In this document: positions 1 to 11,313 of the stretch, piece by piece
Layout: each line of letters starts with the position of its first letter
How positions within the stretch are numbered: the stretch's first letter is position 1
Origin: Rhododendron vialii
Lineage: Eukaryota > Streptophyta > Magnoliopsida > Ericales > Ericaceae
Direction: 5' to 3'
NCBI RefSeq assembly: GCF_030253575.1
Contig: NC_080557.1
Coordinates: forward strand, 48,095,501 to 48,159,500
DNA: 64,000 nt
The notes under the pieces: generated by a model
Database searches by the model: none
What the model saw: the letters and a program-made list of their open reading frames with translations, nothing else
What the model was told of the DNA's origin: nothing
Made by a program: the position numbers and the translations under genes

Positions 1-181
1 TAAGTATATGTTATGGTAGTTTATTGAAGGAGTAATTGATGGTCTGTTTTTATGTTAGCTAGATTTGCACTGCTTTGGGTTTGCTTGAGCTCATTAATAA
101 AAGCTTAGAGCCTGTATGTTTCGCAAGACCTCTAAATTTCCTTTCTTTATTCTCTCATATGGAAAGGACTATTTTGTTTGC

Positions 182-252
<71 letters not shown>

Positions 253-1074
253 GAAAGTTCTGAATGACTTCTTTTTTAGGAATTGGTTGTGTCTTTTCGA
301 AAAGAAAGCTCATTGTTTGGTTAAAGAAAGAACACTTATTTTGTGGGTGCCTTTTGCTTTAGATGGTGATGGTATTACTAGCCAGGCAACCATTTTGAGC
401 TGAAAGCCAGTTTAGTTGTTGCTTTTTGTTTGTTGTTATAGTCTCTCAATGAACAAAGAATGGGTACCCCTATGGCCCAACGCATTCAAGTATTTTCTTT
501 TTGACAGTTGCTTTAGTTGAGATATTGGAAAAAGTTGAATGTGGTTGTTGTGGTCCAGTTGGGATCTAACTACGGCCCCAACCCCAACCCTACACAGTCA
601 AATTACTTGCCAAACCCTCCCTATTCATTCATGTGTGCAAAATCAAACGAAAGAAAGAGTGGAATGGCAACCGTGGAATGGCAACCGCGGAATGGCGGAC
701 TTTGAACTGTAGTTCCACTCTCACTTCTGTCAATTTTTGTGCTGAGTCAGTTCATATGGACTTTGTCCAGATTTTAATCGGGCTTTCTTGTCAGCGAACG
801 GTTGGATTGATCTTCAGATCAGTTAACCGATATCAAGTTGTAAAAAGAAGGAAGAAGGGAATGACAAAATGTAGCTAGAACGTACTGTCTGGTCCCCATA
901 TGATACAAAGCCCATTTGTTTTGAAGCAAAACTGACCTCCCAACCTCTCCTGCACCTTCCGCACATTCAAAGAGCAGATATCATCCTCCATACCATACAA
1001 AGAGCAATGGGTAGACTTATCCTGTCCCACATGCTACACCGTTAAGAGAAATCGTATCACCTCATCTTAATTAA
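1..1074. other. Intergenic, no gene recognised
   Basis: No conserved coding region is visible on either strand. The stretch holds a 64-bp TC microsatellite near 187-250 and A+T-rich sequence. It could be an intron or flank of a gene starting outside the window, but no exon can be supported. Confidence 0.5.
187..250. repeat. (TC)32 microsatellite
   Basis: An uninterrupted run of 32 TC units. An open reading frame through it encodes only Ser-Leu repeats and is not a gene. Confidence 0.95.
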
Positions 1075-1088
1075 CTACTCTATGACTC

Positions 1089-1204
1089 TCTCTTTTTTTC
1101 CTCGGCGAAAGTTAGTAACATTTGTTATAATTGATGAGGTTTGAACCCGTTAAATGCACAATAGTACATGACACTTACCATTAGGGTACGTCCACTCCAC
1201 TTGC
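1089..1204 (-). mobile_element. tRNA-derived SINE, minus strand, with target-site duplication
   Basis: On the minus strand the element begins with an A-box-like tract (AAGTGGAGTGG near 1200). It continues to a B-box-like GGGTTCAAACC near 1140-1150 and ends in GCCGAGGAAAAAAAG, an A-rich tail. It is flanked by 14-bp direct repeats that differ at one base (CTACTCTATGACTC at 1075-1088, CTACTCTATGGCTC at 1205-1218). A second copy with the same body and tail lies at 19889-19994, so this is a family. The near-identical repeats suggest a fairly recent insertion. Confidence 0.8.
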
Positions 1205-2103
1205 CTACTCTATGGCTCATCAAACCATAACACTCATGTTTTGACTATGTTATCAAACTAAATCAAAATGTAATAGATACTTTTTAAAAAGCTTTTTTTT
1301 TTTTTTTTTGGGTCTTTCAGTCGCTCATTAAATGGATATCTATGTTGTTTACCTCATTTTCCTTTTCATTCAAACAAAATAGGATTTTGAATGGAATATC
1401 TGGGATCGATCTATGGAATCTCTAGAAAAGTACTGCTACTTTTATTTCACAGAATTTTTCCAGCTTTTATATATACCAAGATAAAGTAATATTCTTTCCA
1501 GGAAATTGCCTGATAGCCATGGCCCTTGACCAGTCCCCAATTTGTTCACAAGGGCCCATGCAAGCCGCCCAACTGCAATCCCTTGCCTTGTATAGATACT
1601 AGGGTTTGAACTTTATAGAAAAGCAGGAAGTTTTTTAATATGTACTACTATTTCGATCTCCATATTCGATGAATTGGGACGATATCCAATGGTGTGTTCA
1701 CGATATATAGATAGGAAAAATGAGAGTAGCAAAAAGAATCAATCTCAATCCGAGGCATATGCTGGATAATGGTCCAGATAGAGAGATTTATTGGATTTGA
1801 CCAGATTTGGGAGAATTGAGAAATGCATAAGATTTTGAATCAGTAATTATTTAGAAAACTAAAAGAATTCCGAAAACAACTGTGGCATTGAAGAAAACAA
1901 ATAGAATAGCATGTAGGAAATTGATTTTGACATTTCAGTTTTAATCACTAGCACTCCATTTTGTGTGTTGATCATGTGAGATTACAAAGTTAAAAGTGAA
2001 GTGCCAAAATCACATCTCTAGCATGTATTCTTCTACAGTAGTTTGAAATGAAACAATCATAATAATTTAAGTCTCTGAGTCTGATAACAAAAGATAATAA
2101 TTA

Positions 2104-2344
2104 GGTCCGGTTCCCGAAAGGGAAATAAGTACTTATTTTTAAAAAAAGGCAATTTCAACCTAAAAAATTGTGTGCTTACGGAAATAATTTTTCTATCAAT
2201 ATGGATCTTGTTTGATAGATCTCATTGAGATTTTTTATACGATATAAAAAAATTAAAAAATTAATTTTCATTTACATTATTTTTTACTTTGAAAATGTGA
2301 AATAAATAATTATTTTTTAAGAAAATTTTCTGAAACTGAGCCTA
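2104..2344. mobile_element. MITE, GGCCCCGTTCC family, copy 1
   Basis: A 240-bp non-coding element with degraded inverted ends (GGTCCGGTTCC and GAAACTGAGCC). Subterminal palindromic tracts resemble AATAAGTACTTATTT. The same element occurs at 4003-4246 and 25492-25723 with matching internal sequence (for example TTTGAAAATGTGAAATAA). This is the most diverged of the three copies. Three-base flanking repeats at the other copies suggest a PIF/Harbinger (Tourist-like) origin. Confidence 0.75.
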
Positions 2345-2430
2345 GTCTCTTTAACAAATGTGAGTGCCATATCAACACACGTGTCCCTTCGCATAGAATT
2401 TTGAAACGTCATAACATTATAACATTATAA

Positions 2431-2866
2431 GAGTATCCCCATTGTAATAAGCAAATGAATGTGGATAAAAAAATTTAACAACAATGCTCAAAAAATATCC
2501 CACATTGTAATAAGCAAAGTTACAAGTCTTTTAACAAATAACCAAATTTCACTCATTCCATAACCAAACTTAACAATTTTTAACAATAACCAAAACTCAA
2601 TAACCAAACCTAATAACTAAAAAACACTCCACGTTGGAATCGTCTCATCAAGACGAATAATTTGGTGTGGTCGGACGTGTGATTAGAATTCGTTTGCGAT
2701 TGAATAAATGCGAATTGTGTATTGTGAGGGTTTTTTGGTTAAGGATGCAAAAATAACAAATGTAGAGGTAGAGGTTGTTAAGTTTGATTATGGACTAAAT
2801 TAATAATCAAATGCTGACGTGGCATATTTTGGTTATGGGTTTTGATTATTACCATTGCGGATGCTT
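2431..2866. mobile_element. Tourist-like MITE with TAA target site
   Basis: Inverted ends GAGTATCCCCATTGTAATAA and, read from the other side, AAGCATCCGCAATGGTAATA enclose about 436 bp of A+T-rich sequence. TAA lies directly outside both ends (2428-2430 and 2867-2869), the 3-bp duplication typical of PIF/Harbinger elements. No transposase is encoded. Confidence 0.6.
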
Positions 2867-2910
2867 TAAGTCTGATAACAAAAGTTTGTCATGCCTTTTT
2901 GTGTATCTTA

Positions 2911-3251
2911 AGAGTATGTACACCAGCATTGGTAAATACCTTTTTAGCTACTTTGGAGATGAGAAACTCAAAAAATACCCCTACGCCAGATTAGGTAAAA
3001 GGGCAGGTAAAATGCATTTATGAACAGGGCTTATCCACTTTTACCTAAACACTATTCACGCTCCTTTTTTATTGTTTCTTTCTCTCTCTCCTCGGGGAAA
3101 AAAATAATAGGAAAAGAGTGAAAAATGTATATTTTAATTGGTGCTAGGTAAAATAAATAGTATTTGTATAGTTGTAAAAAAAAGGTGATAGCTAAAGTAG
3201 AATTGTGAACTGTTCACAAGGTAATATACCTATCCACTAGTAAACTTGCTC
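2911..3251. mobile_element. Tourist-like MITE with TTA target site
   Basis: The left end AGAGTATGTACACCAGCATT matches the complement of the right end (GAGCAAGTTTACTAGTGGAT) at most positions. TTA flanks both sides (2908-2910 and 3252-3254). The 341-bp body is non-coding and A+T-rich. The layout is that of a non-autonomous PIF/Harbinger element. Confidence 0.6.
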
Positions 3252-3307
3252 TTACATATATACGACAGACTTAGGGATTGGTCTGGTGTTCTTGGTCTGT
3301 GACTTTA

Positions 3308-3452
3308 CTCCCTCCACCCCAATTTATCTGTCCCCTATTTGACTTATATATGTCCCAAATTAACTGTTCAATTTCAAAATTAATGGATCAGATTTGATTT
3401 TCTTAATAAGTTAGAAACCCGAGATTGGACAAAAAAATCGAAACGGAGAGAG
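3308..3452. mobile_element. Stowaway-type MITE, short copy
   Basis: It begins CTCCCTCCACCCC and ends in a related inverted terminus (ACGGAGAGAG), with TA on both sides. At 145 bp it is shorter than the better preserved relative at 23114-23358, which has the full CTCCCTCCGTCCC end. The Tc1/mariner Stowaway assignment rests on the terminus and the TA target. Confidence 0.7.
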
Positions 3453-4002
3453 TAAAAGTTTGCTTCCTTATAAGGTTGTGGGAGCACTGCTATAGGAATA
3501 AATATAACGTGCATGCAAATTAGCTCAAGACATCTTGCATTATTACCAATAAAAAGATGATAGACTTACCCCTTGGAAATTCCCTAGACATTCAACAAGA
3601 AATATATAAGTGTATTGGTCTCAGGTTAATTAATTGGTGAAGATCGAAGTGGTGAATGCTGAAAATGATAGTAAGTACGTACAACAATGGCACACTAGCA
3701 AAGTGGAAAGAAACAACTGGTTAAAGAGGTTGCCTAGAACTTTTCTGTTCCAGGGTAAGATTACACATAAACAAACGGTTGAGTTTGTGGGGGTAACTTA
3801 TGCGTCACAATAGATGCTAGTACAATTTTCCTCCATTTGTCAAATCAAACTGATGGATGTCACCAAATTTATCAACTATACAAGAGACATTGAAACAAAA
3901 GCAAATATAAGGAGGAACTATTAGTTCAATTATTTGGGAGTGGAATAGCACACGAGTTTACAATCAGGATCGAGAAAATAAAACAAACTGAATATAAACT
4001 AA

Positions 4003-4246
4003 GGTCCCATTTTCAAAAGGAAAATAAGTATTTATTTTATAAAAAGATAATTTTAAACTCAAAAATTATGTGTTTACGCAAATAATTTTCCTATTAATTT
4101 AGATCTTTTTTGATACTGTAGATCTTATTGAGATATTTTATACAATGTCAAAAAAATTAAAAAATTATTTTTCATTTAAATTATTTTTGAGTTTGAAAAT
4201 GTGAAATAAGTACTTATTTTTTAAAAATGTGTTCTGGAACGGGGCC
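4003..4246. mobile_element. MITE, GGCCCCGTTCC family, copy 2
   Basis: The right terminus is well kept (TTCTGGAACGGGGCC) and the left is diverged (GGTCCCATTTTC). TAA flanks both ends. Internal blocks match copies 1 and 3. A second isolated terminus (TGGAACGGGGCCTAA) recurs at 4303-4317, 55 bp beyond the end, which suggests a further broken copy or a local duplication. Confidence 0.75.
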
Positions 4247-4439
4247 TAAGCCCCTATACTTGGCGGGCACACGACTAGATAAGTACTGTATTGATTTTTC
4301 TTGGTGGAACGGGGCCTAATTTGTTGGAATTTATTTACGTGGCTCACATGCCACACCAATCCTATTTATATATTATAGTATTTATGTTCGTAACTAAAAT
4401 ATAGGTATTAGATTTAATTAAAATATTGCTTAAATAATT

Positions 4440-4531
4440 GGTGACTATTCACGAAAAGGTTTGGTGACTATTTGTGAATAGATATGGTGACTATTCATGA
4501 ATGGGTTTAGTAACCATTCATGTGTAAAGTT
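4440..4531. repeat. 23-bp tandem repeat, four units
   Basis: Four units of exactly 23 bp begin at 4440, 4463, 4486 and 4509. Each starts with GGTGACTATT or a close variant. The units differ at several positions, so this is an old or imperfect minisatellite. Confidence 0.8.
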
Positions 4532-5649
4532 GCAACTATTTAATAAATAGGTACCTTATTACTTCTTTGATGGAATGAAGTATAAAGAGTTGTGTCCATT
4601 GAGAAAGGGTCTCGATCTATCCATATAAAGACCTGTGATTACCATCAAGTGTGAAGAACATCTATATAGATTAAATTAGAAATTCTACCCATTGCTCTCC
4701 GAAAATAATTAGTGAGAGTTTGTGTTTGTGGAACATATTGGTTCAAGTTCAAAATGATTTCCGGACTTCTCTAGACAAACACTATGGCAGAAGGTAAGTA
4801 ATTTTTCCTATTCAAACTTCATAGCAAGTCCACCCTCGTTGCCAAATTTCATGCTAAAGTTATAATTTTGCACTAAAAATGATAACACAATTCTCTCCAC
4901 CCTTGTTTCAAATATAATGCCAATTTTTTGTTAATGTCATTCTTGGCAATTTGGCTTTAAAAAATTCGATTGTTAAACTTGTCCCATCATCTAAGTCACT
5001 TGATCTGCATCGAAAAACAAGAGTAGTTAAAGTCCGATAACCTACATTTGATGCTATACCAAATAGAACTAAACTGGTCCAATTTTATTATTATTTCCTG
5101 ACTTTTTGCACTGTAAGAAGCTTTAAAATGGATTTGAAAGTACTATTTAAGTTCTTACAAAACTTAAGTTTTGGAGGCTAATAAATCACTCTTGATGCCA
5201 TAAAAAGTAATAAGTTTAGGAACACTCCTATCAAGCACTCTCCAACCACACCTCTGTCACATATGTGTGGGACCTCATCTCATAATTAAATGCGCGGGAT
5301 CCACATATACGTGAGAGAGACGTGGTTGAAAAGTAGTCGATAGAATGTACATAACATTATTATGTAAAAGGTTTCCTAAAAAAGTATTATTTTATTCGTT
5401 GGAGAATTGTCCAGAAGAGAAGAGTGATAGAGGCAGTAATGAAAGCAACAAACACCAAATGAAGAATTTTCAACCTGCTGTAACACAATTGGGACTACAT
5501 ACACATTCCTATTGCAGCATCTTCCTTTACACCCAAAATGCCATAGAATTTATTCTTTGTGAATTGAGTGATTCCTATATCTCCTATGTTGTCGGTGATA
5601 TCACTCTTTTCTTTTGATAATTCAAGGCTCCGTGTGAACTGGACCAAAA

Positions 5650-5745
5650 GAAGTTGATAGCACAGAGAGATTTTGAACCTGAGATTTTAAAAAATATCAA
5701 ACTTTCAAGTCTCGGTTCTTAACGACTAGGCCAACTCCTTGAGGT
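5650..5745 (-). mobile_element. SINE-like fragment, minus strand
   Basis: Read on the minus strand, an A-box-like tract (TTGGCCTAGTCGTTAAG) is followed about 50 bp later by a B-box-like TCAGGTTCAAAATC. This is the spacing of a tRNA-derived polymerase III promoter. No A tail or flanking duplication was found, so it may be a broken copy of a family different from the SINE at 1089. Confidence 0.4.
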
Positions 5746-5832
5746 TTAACGCATTCTCACTCTTGAAAGTTAATGGAGTAACCAATTCGGAGGATCATTA
5801 TTGCTAATATTTTTTATTTATTTGCACATACA

Positions 5833-6097
5833 AGGAAAGTGCTACAATGCACACCCCTTATTTGGGTGTGTATCATGTGCACCTTCATTAAAATACACCA
5901 AAATGTTATGATTCCCAAAATGTTATGAATGTATTGTTAAAAAGTTACGAATCATTGATGAAAAGTTACGAATTTTTAGTATAAAAGTTACGATACGAAA
6001 TAAAAATGTTATGAATGACCGGTCCTACTAGTAATTTTTTATGAGGTGACACAATATGATATACACCTTAAAAAGGTGTGTGTTGAAAACTTTCCCC
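5833..6097. mobile_element. MITE-like element with subterminal hairpins
   Basis: The ends GGAAAGTGCTACAATGCACA and (complement of the right end) GGGGAAAGTTTTCAACACAC are partly inverted copies. Just inside each lies a short palindrome (ACCCCTTATTTGGGTGT and ACACCTTAAAAAGGTGT). The interior repeats GTTACGAA and GTTATGAA motifs and encodes nothing. The superfamily is not clear. Confidence 0.55.
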
Positions 6098-6252
6098 AAA
6101 TTCAGAGCACCGCCATCTTTAAAATAGTTAAACTACACGAATGCGTACAGAGTCTCGCACTTGAAAGTTGAAACAAAGATGGACTTAATTTTACAAGTTG
6201 GGCCATTAAATTCAATTATTAAGCTGATCTGTCCTCCACCAACATAATAATT

Positions 6253-6830
6253 ATTCTATGCCCCAAGGACACAGCCACGTGATATCTCAGGGCCTTCTTC
6301 GCCACACATTGTTATTGGTCTCCACAACAATGTGTGATGAAGAAGGAGAAATTATTCGTTGCCCCAAGGGCAATGCCAGGTGGTGCCTCCCACCTTAAAT
6401 ATCCACTGACAGCGTTTTCTTCTCTCCCCTGTCCCACTAGACACAGTCTTTTATTTATCTGATCATTTAATTCTAAAGGGTCATAATTAAATTTTGACTC
6501 TAGGGCTCTCGTTGGTTAGTCCTAAGAGATATTTGATTCTACGACTTTCTTAGGGTTAATCAACGAGAGCCCTATAGTCAAAATTTAATTATGATCCTTT
6601 AGAATTAAATGATAAAAAAATAAAATCTTCTCACCCATTCAAACGGATTGAAATTTGAAACACTTAATTTTAGAGGAAAGATTGTGTCTAGTGGGACAGA
6701 GAAGAAGAAAACGCGTGTCAGTGAATATTTAAAGTGGGAGGCACCACCTGGCATTGCCCTTGGGGCAACGAATAATTTCTCATGAAGAAGACTCTGGGAC
6801 ATCACGTGGCTATGCCACGGGGTATAGAAT
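6253..6830. mobile_element. Foldback element, about 578 bp
   Basis: Two long arms (about 6253-6515 and 6545-6830) are inverted copies of each other around a short centre. Matching blocks include the GTTGCCCCAAGGGCAATGCC tract and its complement, and CTAGGGCTCTCGTTG with its complement. The right arm has an extra block with CAAACGGATTGAAA that is also found in the foldback element at 29612-30525, so the two are related. There is no coding capacity. It ends about 130 bp before the TATA box of the small gene at 7031. Confidence 0.8.
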
Positions 6831-6960
6831 GAATTTTCCCACCAACATGACGAATCTATGCCATCCAAATAGAACTAGTGGACCCTCCCACCCACGTGAT
6901 CATTTTCCCATTTCACCCTGTTCATATATTCTTTTGTTGTTAGTGGGGTTTAGGTTCTTC

Positions 6961-6966
6961 TATAAA
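6961..6966 (+). promoter_or_regulatory. TATA box for the small gene at 7031
   Basis: TATAAA in a CTTCTATAAATGTGG context lies 70 bp before the ATG, which fits a transcription start near 6992 and a short leader. Confidence 0.45.
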
Positions 6967-7030
6967 TGTGGACCAAAACTCTTAATGTTAACTTCATTAT
7001 CTTGGCCTAACAAAACCAAACATATTGAGG

Positions 7031-7270
7031 ATGAAGCCTCAGAATTTCTCCGGCGAGAGCTCTTTGATTCAGGAATCGAAGAGAACGGTCGGAGAAAATT
7101 TCCGGCAAATTATTAAGGCGGCTATGGTCACCGTGGATGGAATAGGGAGTGGAAGTAGTCGTTCGATTTCTAATTCCAAAGACATAGAGAGACGGAATGG
7201 AAATATGGGCTATGGGGTGGAAGATCCTATTAGAACTATGATGTTCTTGGGATCTTGGAGCCACACCTAG
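7031..7270 (+). CDS. Possible small intronless gene, 79 aa
   Basis: The ATG at 7031 opens a 79-residue frame beginning MKPQNFSGESSL and ending in IRTMMFLGSWSHT. Arguments for a real gene are a well-placed TATA box 70 bp upstream, a short leader and a product rich in Ser, Arg and Lys. The final residues loosely resemble the LRxVMYLSCWG ending of small plant wound- or stress-induced proteins, but the typical Cys is Ser here and I cannot assign the family firmly. There is no signal peptide or membrane segment. An 85-codon frame on the other strand overlaps it and looks like a shadow. The gene could also be a chance frame. Confidence 0.4.
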   Translation: MKPQNFSGESSLIQESKRTVGENFRQIIKAAMVTVDGIGSGSSRSISNSKDIERRNGNMGYGVEDPIRTMMFLGSWSHT

Positions 7271-7974
7271 CTTTGAACTTTATGATTCATTTTCATGGTG
7301 GATCGAATTTGGAAAATGAATTGACGCTCGATAGTGATCATTGTAACAATTATTTATTAGTCAGATGAGGTTAACGATGGAAAAAGTTGTAACTTTGTAT
7401 ATGATCATCTATCTCGTAATAGCCATACATGTATTATAGCTTGTAAGGTATGTTGATAAGAATGGAATAAGGATTTGCTCCTTCACTTTGTACATGCGAA
7501 AAGCTTGTGGACTTCTCTGTTATGTGCAATAGTGTCAAATCGACATTTTATCCTTCTTGTTTATCAACTAGTAGATCTCTCCCTCTCTGTTACTCTCCCT
7601 TACAGACTTCTGTACTTAATTCAATGGCAAGGAGGGACACAAGAAATTTCACACCCGTATCATTAACTCTCTCTTGAAGTCTTGAAGTGAGACACAGGAA
7701 ATTTCGCATGTGGCTCAACTCTAGTTTGCTTTTATGCATTTTTTTTTTTTTGCCATATTCATTTACACGGAATTAAAGGAAAATTAATTGATTAACAACC
7801 ATAGAGAGTTTAACGTGTCTCCATAAACTCGAATCCCAGACTTCCGATGGTATTCTATATTGTGATGAATAAGGCCCATGTAAGTAACAAGTAATGGGCT
7901 TATGCGTGTTGATTTGGGCCTTCTGGGCTCGAACGTGGTGAATTGAGTCTCCAGAAACAGAAACAGAGGCCACT

Positions 7975-7978
<4 letters not shown>
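7271..7978. other. Intergenic flank and FolD promoter
   Basis: No coding signal was seen. The part next to 7979 is presumably the promoter and leader of the FolD gene. A short poly-T run lies near 7740. Confidence 0.4.

Positions 7979-8007
<29 letters not shown>
7979..8007. repeat. (TC)n tract in the FolD leader
   Basis: A 29-bp TC run ends 32 bp before the FolD start codon and is followed by a short GT run. Similar CT tracts precede the start codons of the TSPO, ATPase and WD40 genes in this window. Confidence 0.9.
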
Positions 8008-8009
<2 letters not shown>

Positions 8010-8039
8010 GTGTGTGTGTGAATTTGGAGTGTTGTGACA

Positions 8040-10586
8040 ATGGAATCGCAGTCCGATCAGAAAAAGGAGGCCACCATAATCGACGGCAAAGCAATCGCTC
8101 AGACAATCCGATCTGAAATCGCTTCCGAAGTTCGCCATCTTTCCGACAAATACGGCAAGGTCACCTCTCCCTCTCTCTCGTGAACGTCACAAGACATACT
8201 TAACAAGTGTTTGATTTACTTGGAATCAGAGCTACAATTTTTTCCAGCAATGTATAGTAGAATAGAAAAGGATCAAGAAGGATTCGATTTCTCTGTTTAC
8301 TTTCGCCATTTGGTACCTTATCATCTGCTTTTGGGGATTATATTTACTTTAACTATGCAAAAAGAGAGTAAAAGGACTTTAACTTGATTGTTTTTTGGAA
8401 ACCAAGCATATAGACAGACGCTTATCAATTGTTTGCAACTATCCCCAGGATTAGTCGAGGTGTGCATAGCGTAAGCAGGGCCGGACACCTGAGTTAACAA
8501 AAAGCTGTCTGTTTAACTTATAAACTACGGTTGAACAAGTATAAAGCTTTGTTGCTATTGGGTTTGGAATTTGGATATACCAATCGTAGATTCTCTGTGC
8601 TGATTTTACATAATAGCAGCTTAATGGTTTCAATTGGACGAATTTTCTGTGGCTGCTGTAGATGAGTGTTACATTTTGGGATGTTTTGTGGATTATTGTT
8701 TCGAACCTTTGTCTAGAATTGAATAAAGTGGTTATATTTTGGAATACCGATTTGAGAAATGGTTGTGAATTTGGTCGAATCTCAGGTCCCAGGACTGGCT
8801 GTAGTCATTGTAGGCACAAGGAAAGACTCTCAAAGCTATGTGAGCATGAAGAGGAAAGCTTGCGCTGAAGTAGGGATTAAGTCGTTTGATGTGGACCTTC
8901 CGGAACAAGTACCAGAAGCTGAATTGATTGGCAAGGTCCACGAGTTGAATGCAGATCCTGATGTACATGGTCAGTTTCTCGTTATCAGAGAAGTGAAAGA
9001 TAAATAGTTCATGAATTTGTTCTGCCGCTATTATCAAGATCAAGGCGCTTCTATGAATTATTTCCGAGTTTCTTGTGTGTTCGTTTCCTGTATTCATGTA
9101 ATAGTCATTTATGTGCTTATCGATTGTTGTTTGTCAATCTAGCACCTGCAATGAATGAAACCGATTGCAGATGCTATGAACTAAAAACACATGTTTGTAC
9201 ATCCAGTTTGACTGTACACAAAATGGAATCCTAAGTTCACATTAACTGGAGTAGGTAAGTCTTTTGTTGAGATCTGATGCAAATGTTTGATATCAACTAT
9301 TCCTCTTAGTTTCTTCTGGCATCCCAGAAAATAACATTTCTAATATGAGAATCGGTTCACAATTTCAAAATAAAGACAGTCAATGCCGTGAAATTTTCGT
9401 TAATGCTTAAATAGATAGCAAGCAATTTTACTGGTTCTTCAACCAGCGTATCATATTTGTTGGTATTTGAAGTAATCATCTAATGGATTTGCTTTATGCA
9501 GGTATATTAGTTCAACTTCCTTTGCCGAAACACATAAATGAAGAGAGAGTTTTAAGTGAAATCACCATTGAGAAGGATGTAGATGGCTTTCATCCTCTGA
9601 ACATTGGCAAGCTCGCCATGAAAGGCAGAGAACCTCTGTTCCTTCCTTGCACCCCCAAGGCAACATATCTAGTCTTAAAGTCGGAGGGTTATTCTAAAAT
9701 TGTTTAATTTATGTACAGCTATTCTTGTTGTTCCAGAATTATGTTGATGTGGGTGTGAGATAGAGGATCCTCTATGAACACTCTCAAGTCTAATGAGAAT
9801 TGTTTTGTCAACAGGGATGTCTTGAGCTTCTATCACGGAGTGGTATTAGCATAAAGGGAAAGAAGGCAGTTGTGGTGGGTAGAAGTAACATAGTTGGACT
9901 GCCCGTTTCACTATTACTTTTGAAGGCAGATGCCACGGTTACTGTTGTCCACTCACATACTCATGATCCAGAGAGCATCATCCGTGAAGCAGACATTATT
10001 ATCGCTGCAGCAGGACAAGCAATGATGGTTAGTAGTGGCATTTCATATTTATATTCCGGGGCTAAGATCTTCGATATCCTGGTTATTTACAACTTGGCTT
10101 TTCATTTTCCATTTTTCCTGATGGAGTTCTGGAATTTTTCTTTAAGCATTAATTAGATAACATAAGTTGACTATTGGTTTAGTAAAGAGTAAAAGCCGCT
10201 ACTGCATTACAAGTATCAAGATGTAAACTGAGTGTGGCATGAATATCCCCAGGCAAAACAAAATGGTTACTACCTTCTTCGCTTGTCATTGTTCTGACTT
10301 TTGATTTCATTCAAGATATTTTAGATCCTTGACTTAATTCTTTATCTAATATCAGATTAAAGGCAACTGGATCAAACCTGGTGCTGCAGTTATTGACGTG
10401 GGAACAAATGCTGTAGATGATCCAAGTAAAAAGGCAGGATATAGACTTGTGGGAGATGTGGATTACAAGGAAGCATGTAAGGTTGCAGGATGGATAACTC
10501 CGGTTCCTGGTGGTGTTGGCCCGATGACTGTAGCTATGCTACTCAAGAATACATTGGAGGGTGCCAAGCGAGTAATTAAGCAGTGA
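8040..10586 (+). CDS. FOLD2: Bifunctional methylenetetrahydrofolate dehydrogenase/cyclohydrolase (FolD)
   Basis: The enzyme interconverts 5,10-methylene-, methenyl- and 10-formyl-tetrahydrofolate with NADP. The five coding exons are 8040-8159, 8786-8969, 9502-9659, 9815-10027 and 10356-10586, giving 301 residues, the usual length. Visible landmarks: YVSMKRK with Tyr58 and catalytic-type Lys62; QLPLP at 106-110; DVDGFHP with Asp129; the NADP-site motif GRSNIVGLP at 176-184; and the family signature PGGVGPMT near 276-283. No transit peptide precedes the enzyme, which points to the cytosolic plant form (Arabidopsis FOLD2 type; the symbol is inferred). Intron 3 seems to use a GC donor (AAG|GCAACA), because no GT fits the conserved reading CTPKGCLELL. 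A CT tract lies in the leader. Confidence 0.95.
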
Positions 10587-11313
10587 ACTAACAATGTCAA
10601 AGCTTTTAGTTGGATGTTGCTTGTTTTGAAATTACAAATTTGTTGAAGTCGCTTCTCTAATGTTCAGTGATTGTGCACATTTTTTCCCTCTTTGATCAAT
10701 GATGATTATGCTTGTTTAGTGTTGTAATTTTGAGATAAGTGTTCAGACCTTCTTTAAGTTTCTAACAATAACACAGATTTTGAAAAAGAAATATCAATGG
10801 TGCAATGCCTTGTACCAAAGCAATATAATGAGGCTTCATGGTGTTAGTTAAGATTCATCGCATTGTTATTACGGACTGGCGTACTATATCAAAAGTCTCT
10901 GTCATGGGACTGGATGTTTTGAATTAGGAGGCTTTGTGGCAACATTTGAACGTTGCAGCTTTTTGTTATGAAACTTTGTAAGTAGTCATGACTCGTGAGG
11001 CTCCGCAGTTTCTGGTCATTTTTTGTGGTTTGAGTTATTGGTTAGCATTGTGTTGCACCTATGAGAAGGCATACAGTGTCTCTTTTTGCAGTTGTTACGC
11101 GTTCTCCATATAGTGCATCAAAAAGTGCATACAACATCACACCATCAATCATATATAGTGACGATTGGTAAGACAGGTATAACCTCCACATGAGAAAAGA
11201 TTAATAAGACGGGTAACTTACCTCATGGTCATCGCAGTATAATTGAATCACACCAATTAGTTCAATTCCGCAATGTTCATTAAAGTATCTGAAATGGAAC
11301 CAAATAGGACAAT
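10587..11313. other. 3' flank of FolD and intergenic
   Basis: This holds the presumed 3' untranslated region of FolD and A+T-rich sequence. No coding exon or clear repeat was recognised. Confidence 0.4.
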
